Assembly (NCBI GenBank): GCA_964246015.1
Contig: CAXTPG010000098.1
Coordinates: 1-16,300 of the forward strand
From: JBBROS01 sp964246015
GTDB taxonomy: Bacteria; Pseudomonadota; Alphaproteobacteria; Acetobacterales; Acetobacteraceae
Reading direction: 5' to 3'
DNA: 16,300 nt
A program made the translations under genes and the position numbers. The notes beneath the pieces were generated by a model. That model was not told where the DNA came from, did no database searches, and saw nothing but the letters and a program-made list of their open reading frames with translations. Shown here one piece after another: positions 1 to 8,008 of this stretch (within the stretch, counting starts at the first letter, position 1; each line of letters starts with the position of its first letter).

Positions 1-1
1 G

Positions 2-241
2 GCGGCGGTGATCGCGTTCTTCCATGGGTGGAACGAGTATGTGTTCGCGCAGACGTTGGTGAGCGACGAGCGGTTGCGGACGGCCTCGGTGGGGTTGGCG
101 AGTTTCATCGGGGAGCTTTCAACGCCGGTGCATTCGGTGATGGCGGTGGGGGTCATGTATACGCTGCCGGCGGTTCTGTTTTACTTGTTCGTGCAGCGGT
201 ATGTCGTGTCCGGGATGACGGCCGGGGGGGTCAAGGGGTAG
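2..241 (+). CDS. Carbohydrate ABC transporter permease (MalG-like), C-terminal part
   Basis: This is the 3' end of a gene that begins before the window; about 79 residues are visible, ending at a TAG stop. The fragment reads as the last cytoplasmic and membrane segments of a CUT1-type (MalG-like) inner-membrane permease. A WNEYVFAQTL segment sits where MalG-type proteins have their W-N-E/D-F/Y membrane motif, a hydrophobic helix follows (roughly VMAVGVMYTLPAVLFYLFV), and the tail QRYVVSGMTAGGVKG matches the typical Q-R-x-hydrophobic-x-x-G-x-t-x-G-A-V-K-G ending. Such permeases pair with a second permease, an ATPase and a binding protein for sugar or glycerol-phosphate uptake; those partners would lie upstream. 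It is convergent with the MaoC-like gene. Family assignment is good from the tail alone; the substrate cannot be told. Confidence 0.85.
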   Translation, partial: AAVIAFFHGWNEYVFAQTLVSDERLRTASVGLASFIGELSTPVHSVMAVGVMYTLPAVLFYLFVQRYVVSGMTAGGVKG

Positions 242-257
242 GCGGTATTGTCAGTGA

Positions 258-290
258 GTGGTGGAATGCGGAAGGGCATTCCACCCTACG
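258..290. repeat. REP-like palindromic element, copy 1 (convergent junction)
   Basis: A perfect 10-bp inverted repeat, GGTGGAATGC (260-269) and GCATTCCACC (276-285), encloses a 6-nt loop. It is flanked by GT on the left and CTACG on the right. A near-identical element lies at 15187-15220. Both sit between convergent genes, 10-16 nt after the + strand stop codon. Here CTA at 286-288 is the complement of the TAG stop of the MaoC-like gene, so the element overlaps that gene's end. As RNA it would fold into a hairpin on either strand and could act as a bidirectional terminator or 3'-end stabiliser; there is no U tract. Its form resembles dispersed proteobacterial REP elements that read GTAGGGTGG on the other strand. 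Confidence 0.8.
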
Positions 291-1134
291 TCGTGATTGT
301 TCCTCGATCGAGGACGGTGCGGTTGTTCACGGTGGCGCGGAAGGCGATGCGGCTGGGTTCTTGCCAGATTTCGGTGCGGACCGTGTCGCCGGGGGTGACG
401 GGGGCGGAGAAGCGGACGGCGATGTGGCGGATGCCGGTGGGATCCCAGGCCAGGGCGGTCTTGAGGATGGCGTGGCAGGCGATGCCCATGGTCGCGAGGC
501 CGTGGAGGATGGGGCGGGGGAAGCCGGCGGTCCTCGCGACTGCCGGATCGACGTGGAGGGGGTTCGGGTCGCCGCTGAGGCGGTAGATGAGGGCGGCCTC
601 GGGGCGGGTTTCGAGGTCGCAGACGGCGTCGGGGGCGCGGTCGGGGACGCGGGGAAGGGGGGTGAGCGTGCCCTCGACGACGCCGGAGCCGCCGTCGCCG
701 CGGAGCATGGCGAGTTGGGAGACGGTGGCGAGGGGTTCGCTGGTCGTGGCGTCGATGACCCGGCGATCGGTGGCGAGCAGGGCGCCGCGGGAGGCGCCCT
801 TGTCGTGGAAGGCGGTGACCCGGGTCTGGCCGATGACGCGGCCGGCGGAGGGAACAGGGCCATGGAGGGTAAGCGACTGCTCGGCGTGGACGACCCGGCG
901 CCAGTCGATGCCGGTGTCGGGCTCCATGGCCCAGAATCCGGGGTGGCCGAGGACGTTGGCCAGGGTGGGGAGGGCGAGAAGGCCGGGTTCGTAGAGGTAG
1001 CGGAGAGCTTCGGAGTCCATGGGGTCATGCCCGAGGCCGATGCCCAGGGCGTAGAGGATGGTGTCGCGGGGGGTGTAGGCGTGGTCGACGGGCGCGAAGG
1101 GGCGCGCGAGGAGGGCGTGGGGGTCGGCGGGCAT
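286..1134 (-). CDS. MaoC-family (R)-specific enoyl-CoA hydratase / hydroxyacyl-CoA dehydratase
   Basis: A 282-residue double hot-dog protein of the MaoC / hydratase-2 type, likely adding water to or removing it from an acyl-CoA thioester in the cytosol. The C-terminal hot-dog carries the hydratase-2 signature YRLSGDPNPLHVDP followed by GFPRPILHGL. Asp189 and His194 correspond to the catalytic Asp/His pair of eukaryotic MFE-2 hydratase 2. The N-terminal half (about 15-145) is the degenerate hot-dog typical of this subgroup, and the length fits. It starts with ATG five bases after the hydantoinase stop, so the two genes are probably co-transcribed. Its stop lies inside the palindromic element at 258-290. 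The precise acyl-CoA substrate cannot be inferred; the pairing with a hydantoinase-like gene is unusual and does not define a pathway. Confidence 0.88.
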   Translation of the reverse strand: MPADPHALLARPFAPVDHAYTPRDTILYALGIGLGHDPMDSEALRYLYEPGLLALPTLANVLGHPGFWAMEPDTGIDWRRVVHAEQSLTLHGPVPSAGRVIGQTRVTAFHDKGASRGALLATDRRVIDATTSEPLATVSQLAMLRGDGGSGVVEGTLTPLPRVPDRAPDAVCDLETRPEAALIYRLSGDPNPLHVDPAVARTAGFPRPILHGLATMGIACHAILKTALAWDPTGIRHIAVRFSAPVTPGDTVRTEIWQEPSRIAFRATVNNRTVLDRGTITT

Positions 1135-1139
1135 CGGCG

Positions 1140-2582
1140 TTACGCGTGGGCGGTGGGGTCGAAGTCGTTGGCGTGGACGCCGCGGGGGCGGATGAGGTCA
1201 TAGAGGGCGACGGGGCGGTATTGTCCCAGGCCGGGTTGGGCCTGGACGCGGCCGTCCTGCATGGCGATGGTTCCGCGGAGGATGGTGGCGACGGGCCAGC
1301 CGGTGACCTCGAGCCCTTCGTACGGGGTGTAATCGATCGCCTGCTGCATGAGGGCGCTGGTGATGGTGATGCGCCTGGTGGGGTCCCAGAGCACCAGGTC
1401 GGCGTCGGCACCGGGCATGAGGCTGCCCTTGTGGGGGTGGAGGCCGAAGATCTGGGCGGGGCGGGTGGAGACGAGGCGGACGAAGTCGCTGGGGGTGATG
1501 CGACCCTTGGAGACGCCTTCACTGAAGACGATGGGGAGGCGGGCGGAGAGGCCAGGGACGCCGTTGGGGATGTCGCGGAAGGGGGCGTCGACGCCGTTGA
1601 CGCGCTTGCCCTTCGGGGTGTCGTAGGACCAGCCGCTGTGGTCGCTGCTGACGACGTCGATGGTGCCCATGCGAATCGCGTCCCATAGGCCTTCGGTCGC
1701 GGCGGCGTCGCGCGGGGCGGGGCTGCACATGAACTTGGCGCCCTCGAAGCCCGGGCGGTCCATGCTGGCGGCGGAAAGGACGAAGTATTGCGGGCAGGTC
1801 TCGGCCCAGACCTTCACGCCGCGGCGGCGGGCGCGGTCGATCTCGTCGGCGGCTTCGGGGCAGGAGACGTGGAAGATCTGGATCGGGGTATCGACCAGCT
1901 CGGCCAGGGCGATGGCGCGGTGGGTGGCCTCCCGTTCCACCACCGGGGGACGGGACCAGGCGTGGTATTTGGGGGCGGTGAGGCCGGCGGCCAGGAGGGC
2001 CTCGGTCATCCAGCCGATGGCGTCGTAGTTCTCGCAATGGACGGTGACGAGGCAGCCGAGGCGGCGGGCGGCGGCGAGGACGCGGAGGTACGCGCGGTCG
2101 TCGAGGCGGAGTGGGTCGTAGGTGAGGAAGACCTTGAGGCTGCGGACCCCGGAGGCGACGATGGCTGGGAGTTCGGCGAGGACGGCGTCGGTGGGGTCGG
2201 TGATGATCTGGTGGAAGGCGTGATCGACCATCGCGGCCTGCGCGCGGCGGCGGTATTCGGCCAAGGAGGGGGCGATGGGGCGGCCCTTGAACTGGGTGCT
2301 GAAGCTTACGACCGTCGTCGTGCCGCCGGCGAGGGCGGCGCGGCTGCCGGTTTCCCAGCTTTCCTCGTCGGCGCCGCCGCCGGCCTGGAGCTGTTCGATG
2401 TGGCAGTGGGAGTCGACGCCGCCGGGCATGACGAGGAGGTTGGTGGCGTCGAGCGTGCGGGCGCATGCGAGGTTGGGGCCGATGGCGGCGATCTTGCCGT
2501 TCGTCACTCCCACGTCGGCGGCGAACTGCTCGGACGCGGTCACGAGCGTGCCGCCCTTCACCACCAGGTCGAATCCATCCAT
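1140..2582 (-). CDS. Dihydropyrimidinase / D-hydantoinase-like amidohydrolase
   Basis: A 480-residue cyclic-amidohydrolase enzyme with a TIM-barrel metal centre, expected to hydrolyse a cyclic amide (dihydropyrimidine, hydantoin or a relative) in the cytosol. The metal ligands of the hydantoinase family are all visible: His59 and His61 in VDSHCHIEQ, the carboxylated lysine Lys150 in SLKVFLTYD (Tyr155 next to it is also family-typical), His182 in VTVHCENYD, His238 in IFHVS, and Asp314 in SSDHSGW. The motif ETCPQYF and the C-terminal ADADLVLWDP segment also fit. Length is normal for the family. It starts at ATG 26 bases after the WD40-caspase stop and is followed five bases later by the MaoC-like gene. 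Cys60 in the H-C-H motif differs from the common H-T-H but should not affect metal binding. The exact substrate is unknown. Confidence 0.9.
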   Translation of the reverse strand: MDGFDLVVKGGTLVTASEQFAADVGVTNGKIAAIGPNLACARTLDATNLLVMPGGVDSHCHIEQLQAGGGADEESWETGSRAALAGGTTTVVSFSTQFKGRPIAPSLAEYRRRAQAAMVDHAFHQIITDPTDAVLAELPAIVASGVRSLKVFLTYDPLRLDDRAYLRVLAAARRLGCLVTVHCENYDAIGWMTEALLAAGLTAPKYHAWSRPPVVEREATHRAIALAELVDTPIQIFHVSCPEAADEIDRARRRGVKVWAETCPQYFVLSAASMDRPGFEGAKFMCSPAPRDAAATEGLWDAIRMGTIDVVSSDHSGWSYDTPKGKRVNGVDAPFRDIPNGVPGLSARLPIVFSEGVSKGRITPSDFVRLVSTRPAQIFGLHPHKGSLMPGADADLVLWDPTRRITITSALMQQAIDYTPYEGLEVTGWPVATILRGTIAMQDGRVQAQPGLGQYRPVALYDLIRPRGVHANDFDPTAHA

Positions 2583-2608
2583 GCCTTGGAACCCCCGTCT
2601 AGCCGCGC

Positions 2609-5600
2609 TCAGCGCTGCTCGCCCACGTCCACGATCGAGAAGGGCTGCGCGTCGTCGGCCGCGATCTTGAACCGGGCTGTCTGGCTGTGCTGCTTCTCGC
2701 TGGCCAGCTTACCGACCAGGGGGGCGACGAACAGGCCCAGGTCGAAATTGTTGACGGTTTTCTCGCCGGTTCTGGCGGCGAGGCCGTTCATGCCGCGCAG
2801 GACGGCGGTGGCGAAGACGCCGTTGTGCTCGTCGTAGGCGTCGAGCGCTTCCTCGAACTTGGACGATGCGGCGAGGACGTAGCGTCCGCTTTCGTGGCCG
2901 AGCTTGCTGGTGGTGTCGATGGAGAAGGTGAAGTTGGCGGCGTAGCAGGTGTCGAGGAAGAGCATCGCGTTGCGGGCGTGGATCTCGGACATGATCTGGA
3001 CGATGCGGTCGCCGGCGAGGGCCGCGGTCTGGATGGCGCCGGCGTTGGCGACGTTCTGGGTGACGAAGTAGTATTGGTTGGCGACGCTGATGCCGTGGCC
3101 GGAGAGGTAGATGAGGACGGTGTCCTCGCTACGGGCGAGGCCGGCGATGCGTTTGAGGGCGCGGGTCACGGCGTCGGCGGAGGCTTCCTCGTCGTAGAGG
3201 TGGACGATCTCGGCGGCGCCATAGGCCTTGGGCACGTTGGCGCGAAGCTTGTCGGCGACGGAGCGGGCGTCGGCGACGGCGAAGTTGAGCTTGCCGATGC
3301 CGCCGCCGCGGTACTTGTCGATGCCGACGGCGAGGACGTAGAGCTTCGGCTTCGTGCCGCCGTCCTTGCCGGCATCGGGGACTGCCTGGGCGATGGGCTT
3401 GTCGGCTTCGCGGCGGATCTGGACGATGCGGGACTGGGCGTAGATCAGGGCCTCGGCATTGTAGGCGCGGAGGTAGATCTGGTTTAGGCCGGCGTCGATG
3501 GGGATCGATTGCTCGAGCGGCGTGTCGCGGCGGATGCCGCGGGTGGAGCGGCCGGCGTTGCGGCCGTTAACGAAGACGTCGACGGGTCCCGGGGTGCGGT
3601 CGGCTTGTGCTCCCGGGCCGCCCAGCTTGTAGCGGAGGGTGGCGGTGGTGATCCCGGGGGGGAGCACGAGGTCGACGCTGGTTTCGCCGGGCAGGTTGTC
3701 CTGGCGGCGGATGCCGCGGGCGATGCTGTTCTGGGCCAGGGGGCGGCAGGTCTCGGCGCCGTCATTCCAGCAGACGGAGACGAGTTCCACGTCGGGCGGC
3801 CCGGCGGCGGTGCGGACGCCGCGGAGTTCCGCGGCGATGGCGGCGAGGTTGATGCCCTGCGGGTCGGGTTCCGCGCGGAGGCGGCGGGTGACGGCGTCGG
3901 GGGCGTACATGAGGCGGTAGGCCTGGGCGAAGCTGATCCAGTCGGGCGGCTGGCCGCGGGCGCGGTTGAGCTGGACGCCGACGAGGTCCTTGCCGCCGCG
4001 GTCGGCGTGGTCGAACAGGCCGTCGGTGGTCCAGGCGACCCAGCGGCGCATGTCGGCGGCGAGGAAGAGGGCGACGCGTTCGGTGAGGGCGCCGTTCGCA
4101 TCGATGCCGAACCAGCGGAGCGTGCCGTCGCCGACGGCGGCGACGAGGCTGCGGCCGTCGCCGGCGACACGGATGGCCCAGGCGGCGGCGGGCAGGGGCG
4201 CGGCGCCCGATGGCTGGCCGTCGCGGCGGAAGACCTTGAGGGCGTAGTCGGTGCCGATGACGACGAGGCGCTGGTCGGGGGTGACGGTGAAGGAGCGGGA
4301 GAGTTCCTGATTTTCAAGGCGGACGGGGCGGCCGTCGATGGTGGGGGTTTCGGTATTCTTCCAGTTGGCGACCTGTGCGGCGCCGGGGCTCACGGCCTCG
4401 GCGGGGACGGGGGTGAGGGCGCGGCGGCCGGGCACTTCGGCGACGGTGCGTTCGGCCATGTCGATGCGCCAGGGGGTGGTCATCTGCTTCGTCCGCAGCT
4501 CGACCACCCTGCCGTCCTGGGAGACGGCCAGGTGCTGGTCGGCGAGGTCGCGGAAGTCGAGGCCGGGGCTGGACTTGCGGAAGGCCGTGCGGCCGTCGGC
4601 GGCGAGGCGGGTGAAGGCCGGGTCGGCGGAGGCGAGGAAGAGGCCGCCGTCCTGGGCGGGTTCGATCTGGAAGACGGTGTCCTGGCCGGCGGGCCAGTCG
4701 GGGCCGCGGGTCTTGCCGCCGGCGGTCCAGGAACGGACGACGATGGCGCCAGCGGCGTTGCGGACGGAGCCGGCCGCGAACAGGCGGCCGTCGGCGGCCC
4801 AGGCGACGGCGCCGAGGCCGCCCGGTTCGGTGCCGCGGAGGCTGGTGCGGGGGGAGAGGTCGCGGGCGGAGACGATCTCGACCCGGGCCTGGTCGCTGTA
4901 GCCGATGGCGAGGAGGTCGCCGACGGGGGCGAAGGCGACGGCGTAGGGGCGGGCCTTGGCGACGGGGGTGCGGCGGGCGAGGCGGGCGCCGTCGGGGGCG
5001 TAGAGGCGGACCTCGCCGTCGAAACCGGTGATGGCGAAGCGGCCGGAGCGGTCGAACGCGACCCAGGTGGCGCGGTCGGTGAAGCCGTCCTGGTCGGCGC
5101 GGAGGACGGCGCCCTGTTTGGTGTCGAACAGGCGCACCCCGGCGCCGCCGCCCAACGCGACGGCGAAGCGGCTGCCGTCGGGGCTGTATGCGATGTGGTT
5201 GATGGGGCCGGGAAGGTCGGGGAAGCGGCCGAGGAGGCGCTGGTTGTCGAGGTCGAAGACGTAGATCGAGAACTTGCCGTCCCATGCCTCGCCGGTGTGG
5301 CCGCCGGCGAGGAGGGTCTTGCCGTCCGGGGAGATGGCGACGGCGTAGAGGGCGCCCTCGTTGCCGGGTCCGATGGGGACGCGGAGGGTGGCGAGGGCCT
5401 CGCCGGTGTCGGCCTGCCAGATGCGGATGGTCTTGTCGTCGGAGACGGTTGCGGCGATGCGTCCGGCCGGGCCGATGGCGAGGCGGTTGACGACCTGGGT
5501 GTGGGCCTCGGCGGCGATGCGGAGGAAGGGGGTCTGGGGCGGGAGCGGCGGTGTTTGCGCGTGCGCCGCGCCGGCCCAGAGCAGGAGGGCCAGCGCGGCG

Positions 5601-5626
5601 ATTCGGGTGAGGCCGTTGAGCGTCAT
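2609..5626 (-). CDS. Secreted WD40-propeller protein with C-terminal caspase (peptidase C14) domain
   Basis: A 1005-residue protein. Residues 1-23 form a signal peptide with an AHA|Q cleavage site, so the product should act in the periplasm or envelope. Residues about 40-510 hold repeated blade signals (SPDGKTLLAGG, YSPDGSRFAVA, DDKTIRIW, DGRSLVAAVGDGTLRW), indicating a beta-propeller. Residues about 525-590 have the W-x-x-x-T-x-D-G-x-F-D pattern often seen between propeller and caspase in bacterial proteins, and about 610-740 look like a beta-sandwich. The caspase-like domain begins near KLYVLAVGIDKY (761-772). Its dyad is intact: His844 in YLSGHG and Cys894 in FLDTCYA. The start codon overlaps the lipoprotein stop as ATGA, so translation is probably coupled. 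In the family, propellers bind partners and the caspase domain cleaves them; the target is unknown. Confidence 0.88.
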   Translation of the reverse strand: MTLNGLTRIAALALLLWAGAAHAQTPPLPPQTPFLRIAAEAHTQVVNRLAIGPAGRIAATVSDDKTIRIWQADTGEALATLRVPIGPGNEGALYAVAISPDGKTLLAGGHTGEAWDGKFSIYVFDLDNQRLLGRFPDLPGPINHIAYSPDGSRFAVALGGGAGVRLFDTKQGAVLRADQDGFTDRATWVAFDRSGRFAITGFDGEVRLYAPDGARLARRTPVAKARPYAVAFAPVGDLLAIGYSDQARVEIVSARDLSPRTSLRGTEPGGLGAVAWAADGRLFAAGSVRNAAGAIVVRSWTAGGKTRGPDWPAGQDTVFQIEPAQDGGLFLASADPAFTRLAADGRTAFRKSSPGLDFRDLADQHLAVSQDGRVVELRTKQMTTPWRIDMAERTVAEVPGRRALTPVPAEAVSPGAAQVANWKNTETPTIDGRPVRLENQELSRSFTVTPDQRLVVIGTDYALKVFRRDGQPSGAAPLPAAAWAIRVAGDGRSLVAAVGDGTLRWFGIDANGALTERVALFLAADMRRWVAWTTDGLFDHADRGGKDLVGVQLNRARGQPPDWISFAQAYRLMYAPDAVTRRLRAEPDPQGINLAAIAAELRGVRTAAGPPDVELVSVCWNDGAETCRPLAQNSIARGIRRQDNLPGETSVDLVLPPGITTATLRYKLGGPGAQADRTPGPVDVFVNGRNAGRSTRGIRRDTPLEQSIPIDAGLNQIYLRAYNAEALIYAQSRIVQIRREADKPIAQAVPDAGKDGGTKPKLYVLAVGIDKYRGGGIGKLNFAVADARSVADKLRANVPKAYGAAEIVHLYDEEASADAVTRALKRIAGLARSEDTVLIYLSGHGISVANQYYFVTQNVANAGAIQTAALAGDRIVQIMSEIHARNAMLFLDTCYAANFTFSIDTTSKLGHESGRYVLAASSKFEEALDAYDEHNGVFATAVLRGMNGLAARTGEKTVNNFDLGLFVAPLVGKLASEKQHSQTARFKIAADDAQPFSIVDVGEQR

Positions 5627-6432
5627 CCCAGTTCGAAGCGGCTGGGACTTGCGGCGGCGGTGACGGAGGCGCGGAAGCGGTCCTGCTTGGCGAGGTTGGT
5701 GGAGGTTGCGGCGGCGACCTGGGACGCACCGGGCGAAGCGGAGGGGCGTGCGGTGGCGGCGGGGCGGCCCTGCTGCGGGGCGGGGGAGTAGGCGCTGCTG
5801 CCGTAGCCGGATGCGGCGGCAGGGTTCACCTGGGCGTTGGCGTAGGCGAAGTCGGCGCTGCGGCCGTCGATCTTGCCGCTGATGGTGCGGGCGATGGCGA
5901 TGTCGCGTTCGCTGCGCTGGCGGACGACGGCCATGGCGACCTCGGCCTGCTGGCGGCTGATGCGGCCGGAGCGGTAGTCGGTCTTGATGGCGTTGGCCTG
6001 GAAAGTGCGGCAGTCGACGAGGTTGCTGAAGGCGAGCTGGGTGCGGTCGATGTATTCGTTGTCGCGCTGGATGTCGCCGGTCATGGTCCGGTAGAGGCTG
6101 GCCTGGTCCTGGGCCTGCTGGGCGCGGGCCTTGAAGTATCCGCCGAGGGCGCCTGCCGCGCCGCCGGCGACGGCGCCGAGGACGGCGCTGCGGAGGTTGC
6201 CGCCCGCGAGGCCGCCGATCAGGCCGCCGCCGATGGCGCCGATGGCGGCGCCGGCCACGATGTCCTGGGCGAAGTAGTCGCCGGTGCTGTCGAGGGCGAC
6301 GAGCTGGCGGCGGCAGGAATCGGTGCCGTCGTCGGCGCCCAGGCGCGTGTCTGCCGTGGAGCAGCCCTGGACGGCGAGGAGGGTGAGGGCGGCCATGATC
6401 CGCAGTGGCTTGGCGAGGGAGGAGAATGTCAT
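5623..6432 (-). CDS. Glycine-zipper lipoprotein, function unknown
   Basis: A 269-residue protein I do not recognise beyond its architecture. The N-terminus is a lipoprotein signal with lipobox AVQGC (Cys24), followed by STAD, so outer-membrane anchoring is possible (no Asp at +2). Residues about 57-100 form a glycine zipper with repeated G-x-x-x-G spacing (DIVAGAAIGAIGGGLIGGL, then GAVAGGAAGALGG), as in outer-membrane proteins of the 17 kDa antigen/SlyB/OmpA-linker type that insert in or span membranes. Residues about 101-190 are charged and helical, with several Gln/Arg-rich heptad-like stretches. The rest is a low-complexity Ala/Ser/Pro tail. A good Shine-Dalgarno AGGA lies 9 nt before the ATG. 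It sits between two exported caspase-fold genes, overlapping the next start by four bases, which suggests it is their membrane partner or substrate; that is inference. Confidence 0.8.
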   Translation of the reverse strand: MTFSSLAKPLRIMAALTLLAVQGCSTADTRLGADDGTDSCRRQLVALDSTGDYFAQDIVAGAAIGAIGGGLIGGLAGGNLRSAVLGAVAGGAAGALGGYFKARAQQAQDQASLYRTMTGDIQRDNEYIDRTQLAFSNLVDCRTFQANAIKTDYRSGRISRQQAEVAMAVVRQRSERDIAIARTISGKIDGRSADFAYANAQVNPAAASGYGSSAYSPAPQQGRPAATARPSASPGASQVAAATSTNLAKQDRFRASVTAAASPSRFELG

Positions 6433-6473
6433 CGGGCGTGGTCCTGCGGCATGAGGGAGGTCAGCAAAGGGCG

Positions 6474-7979
6474 TTAAGGGGCGAACTCGACAAGGCGGGC
6501 GACGTCGATGGGGCCGACCGCGGTGGGCGTCTGGCGGTTGTTGCTGCGGGCGCGGGAGAGTTCGGTGGCGCGGGCGAAGGTGTCCGCGAGGGTGCCGCCG
6601 CGGGCGGTCCGCATTTCCCGCAGCAAGGCCATGGTGAAGATGGAGCCGTCCGAGGCTTCGAGCGCCGACTGGTCGCGGCGGGCGGCGGCGAGCAGCAGGC
6701 CCTTGGCCTTGATGCGGCCGGCGCCGCCGGCGGCACGGGTGGCGGGGGCTGCCGGCGCCTCCTCCCGCGTCAGGTCGGCGTCGGGGGGGAGGGTGAAGAG
6801 CTTCGAGCGGGCGCCGAGGACGCCGCCCTCGATCGAGCGGTAGACGCCGGCGCTGTGGCAGGCGTCGGCGACCACGATGATGTTGTCGGTCGGGATCGCG
6901 TTGATCCAGCCGGCGAGTTCCTGGCTGAAGACGGCGTCCTTGAGGGATTGGGGTCGCTTGCCCTCGAAGTCGTAGGGCACCAGGAACTCGTCATAGCCGT
7001 CGTCGGAGGTGCCGGTCGGGTCGCGGACCCGGCCGCCGTGGCCGGAGAAGTAGATGAAGACCATGTCGTGCGGGGCGGCGCTGGTTCGCAGCCATTGCAG
7101 GCCGGCGCGGAAGTCGGCCTTGCGGGCGTTGGCCACCAGGCGGACATCGGTGCGGGGGACGTCGAACATCTCGGTGATGGTCTTGGCGAAGAGCGTGGCG
7201 TCCTGGTTGGGCTTGACGAGCTCGCCGACGTTGGCGCCGAGGGATAGGACGAAGATGCGATTGCGGCGGGGAGCAGGGGCGGGGGACGGGGCGGGGGACG
7301 GCGGTGGCGTCTGTGTCTGCTGCTGCGGTTGCGGCGGCGGGGCTGGCGGGGGGGCGATGGTGCTGGGACCGTTGGTGGGCGGCAAAGGGGGCGGTGCCGC
7401 GCCGGTGCTGGGCACGATGTCGTAGGTGGTCTTGACGGCGGTCCATTCGTGCGTGGCGGCGCCATCGACCTTGCGGGTGATCTCGGCCGCCAGGGCCTGG
7501 GAGTCCGCGAAGTCGGGTCGGCCGGGCTGGAGGTCTGGGCGGGCGGTCCAGAGGAGGTAGAGGTCCTCGGTCCCCGGTGGGCCGTCGACACGGAAGCGGA
7601 AGGGGTCGCTGGTGGTCCCGACGCAGGCACGGCGGGCGCCATCGACCTTCATGGCGGTCCAGTCGCGGGACTGGGCGGATTGGTGGGCGTTGGGATAGAC
7701 GCGGGCGGCGGCGCCGGTGGTGGCGACGTTCCAGACGGTGACGAAGCCGGGGCGGGACGCTTCGAAGCAGATGGTGACGGTGGATCCGATCCGCAGTTCG
7801 CCGCTGCCGGCGGTGAGTGTCACCGCGACGGGCGCGCTGTCGTTGTAGGGGATGGGGACGATCGCCCGGGTTGTCGGGGGCTGCGCGCTGGCGGTCCGGG
7901 CGTACGGGAGGCTGGAGCAAAGCCCTACGACCGCCACCCCCAGCAGCGCCGCCGCGTTCGAGACCGTTCCCACCCGCAT
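6474..7979 (-). CDS. Exported caspase-family (peptidase C14) protein with N-terminal DUF4384-like domain
   Basis: A 501-residue protein when started at the ATG at 7979. I chose this over the in-frame GTG at 8036 because it places a clear signal peptide at the N-terminus (hydrophobic AAALLGVAVVGLC, then ASA|Q). Residues about 50-148 resemble DUF4384, a beta-sandwich found with bacterial proteases (IGSTVTICFEASRPGFVTVWN, then ARVYPN). Residues about 195-240 are a Pro/Gln-rich linker. The caspase domain runs from RIFVLSLGANVG (about 241) to the end. The dyad is present: His314 in YFSGHGGRV and Cys374 in ADACHSAG. The SDDGYDEFLVPYD segment is also typical of the metacaspase-like fold. It is first in the minus-strand array, 41 bases before the lipoprotein gene. 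Protease activity and target are unproven. Confidence 0.87.
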   Translation of the reverse strand: MRVGTVSNAAALLGVAVVGLCSSLPYARTASAQPPTTRAIVPIPYNDSAPVAVTLTAGSGELRIGSTVTICFEASRPGFVTVWNVATTGAAARVYPNAHQSAQSRDWTAMKVDGARRACVGTTSDPFRFRVDGPPGTEDLYLLWTARPDLQPGRPDFADSQALAAEITRKVDGAATHEWTAVKTTYDIVPSTGAAPPPLPPTNGPSTIAPPPAPPPQPQQQTQTPPPSPAPSPAPAPRRNRIFVLSLGANVGELVKPNQDATLFAKTITEMFDVPRTDVRLVANARKADFRAGLQWLRTSAAPHDMVFIYFSGHGGRVRDPTGTSDDGYDEFLVPYDFEGKRPQSLKDAVFSQELAGWINAIPTDNIIVVADACHSAGVYRSIEGGVLGARSKLFTLPPDADLTREEAPAAPATRAAGGAGRIKAKGLLLAAARRDQSALEASDGSIFTMALLREMRTARGGTLADTFARATELSRARSNNRQTPTAVGPIDVARLVEFAP

Positions 7980-8008
7980 CCACCAGTCGTTCTGTCGTGA
8001 ACGATACG

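Noticed and set aside
3509..5791. A 760-codon open frame on the + strand
   Set aside because: It is antisense to the WD40-caspase gene, composed of Gly/Ala/Val/Glu/Asp low-complexity sequence without motifs, and is explained by the lack of stops in GC-rich codons.
2609..7979. Caspase genes as part of a CRISPR-linked or gasdermin defence system
   Set aside because: No Cas gene, repeat array or gasdermin-like protein is present, and the products carry export signals, whereas those systems act inside the cell.
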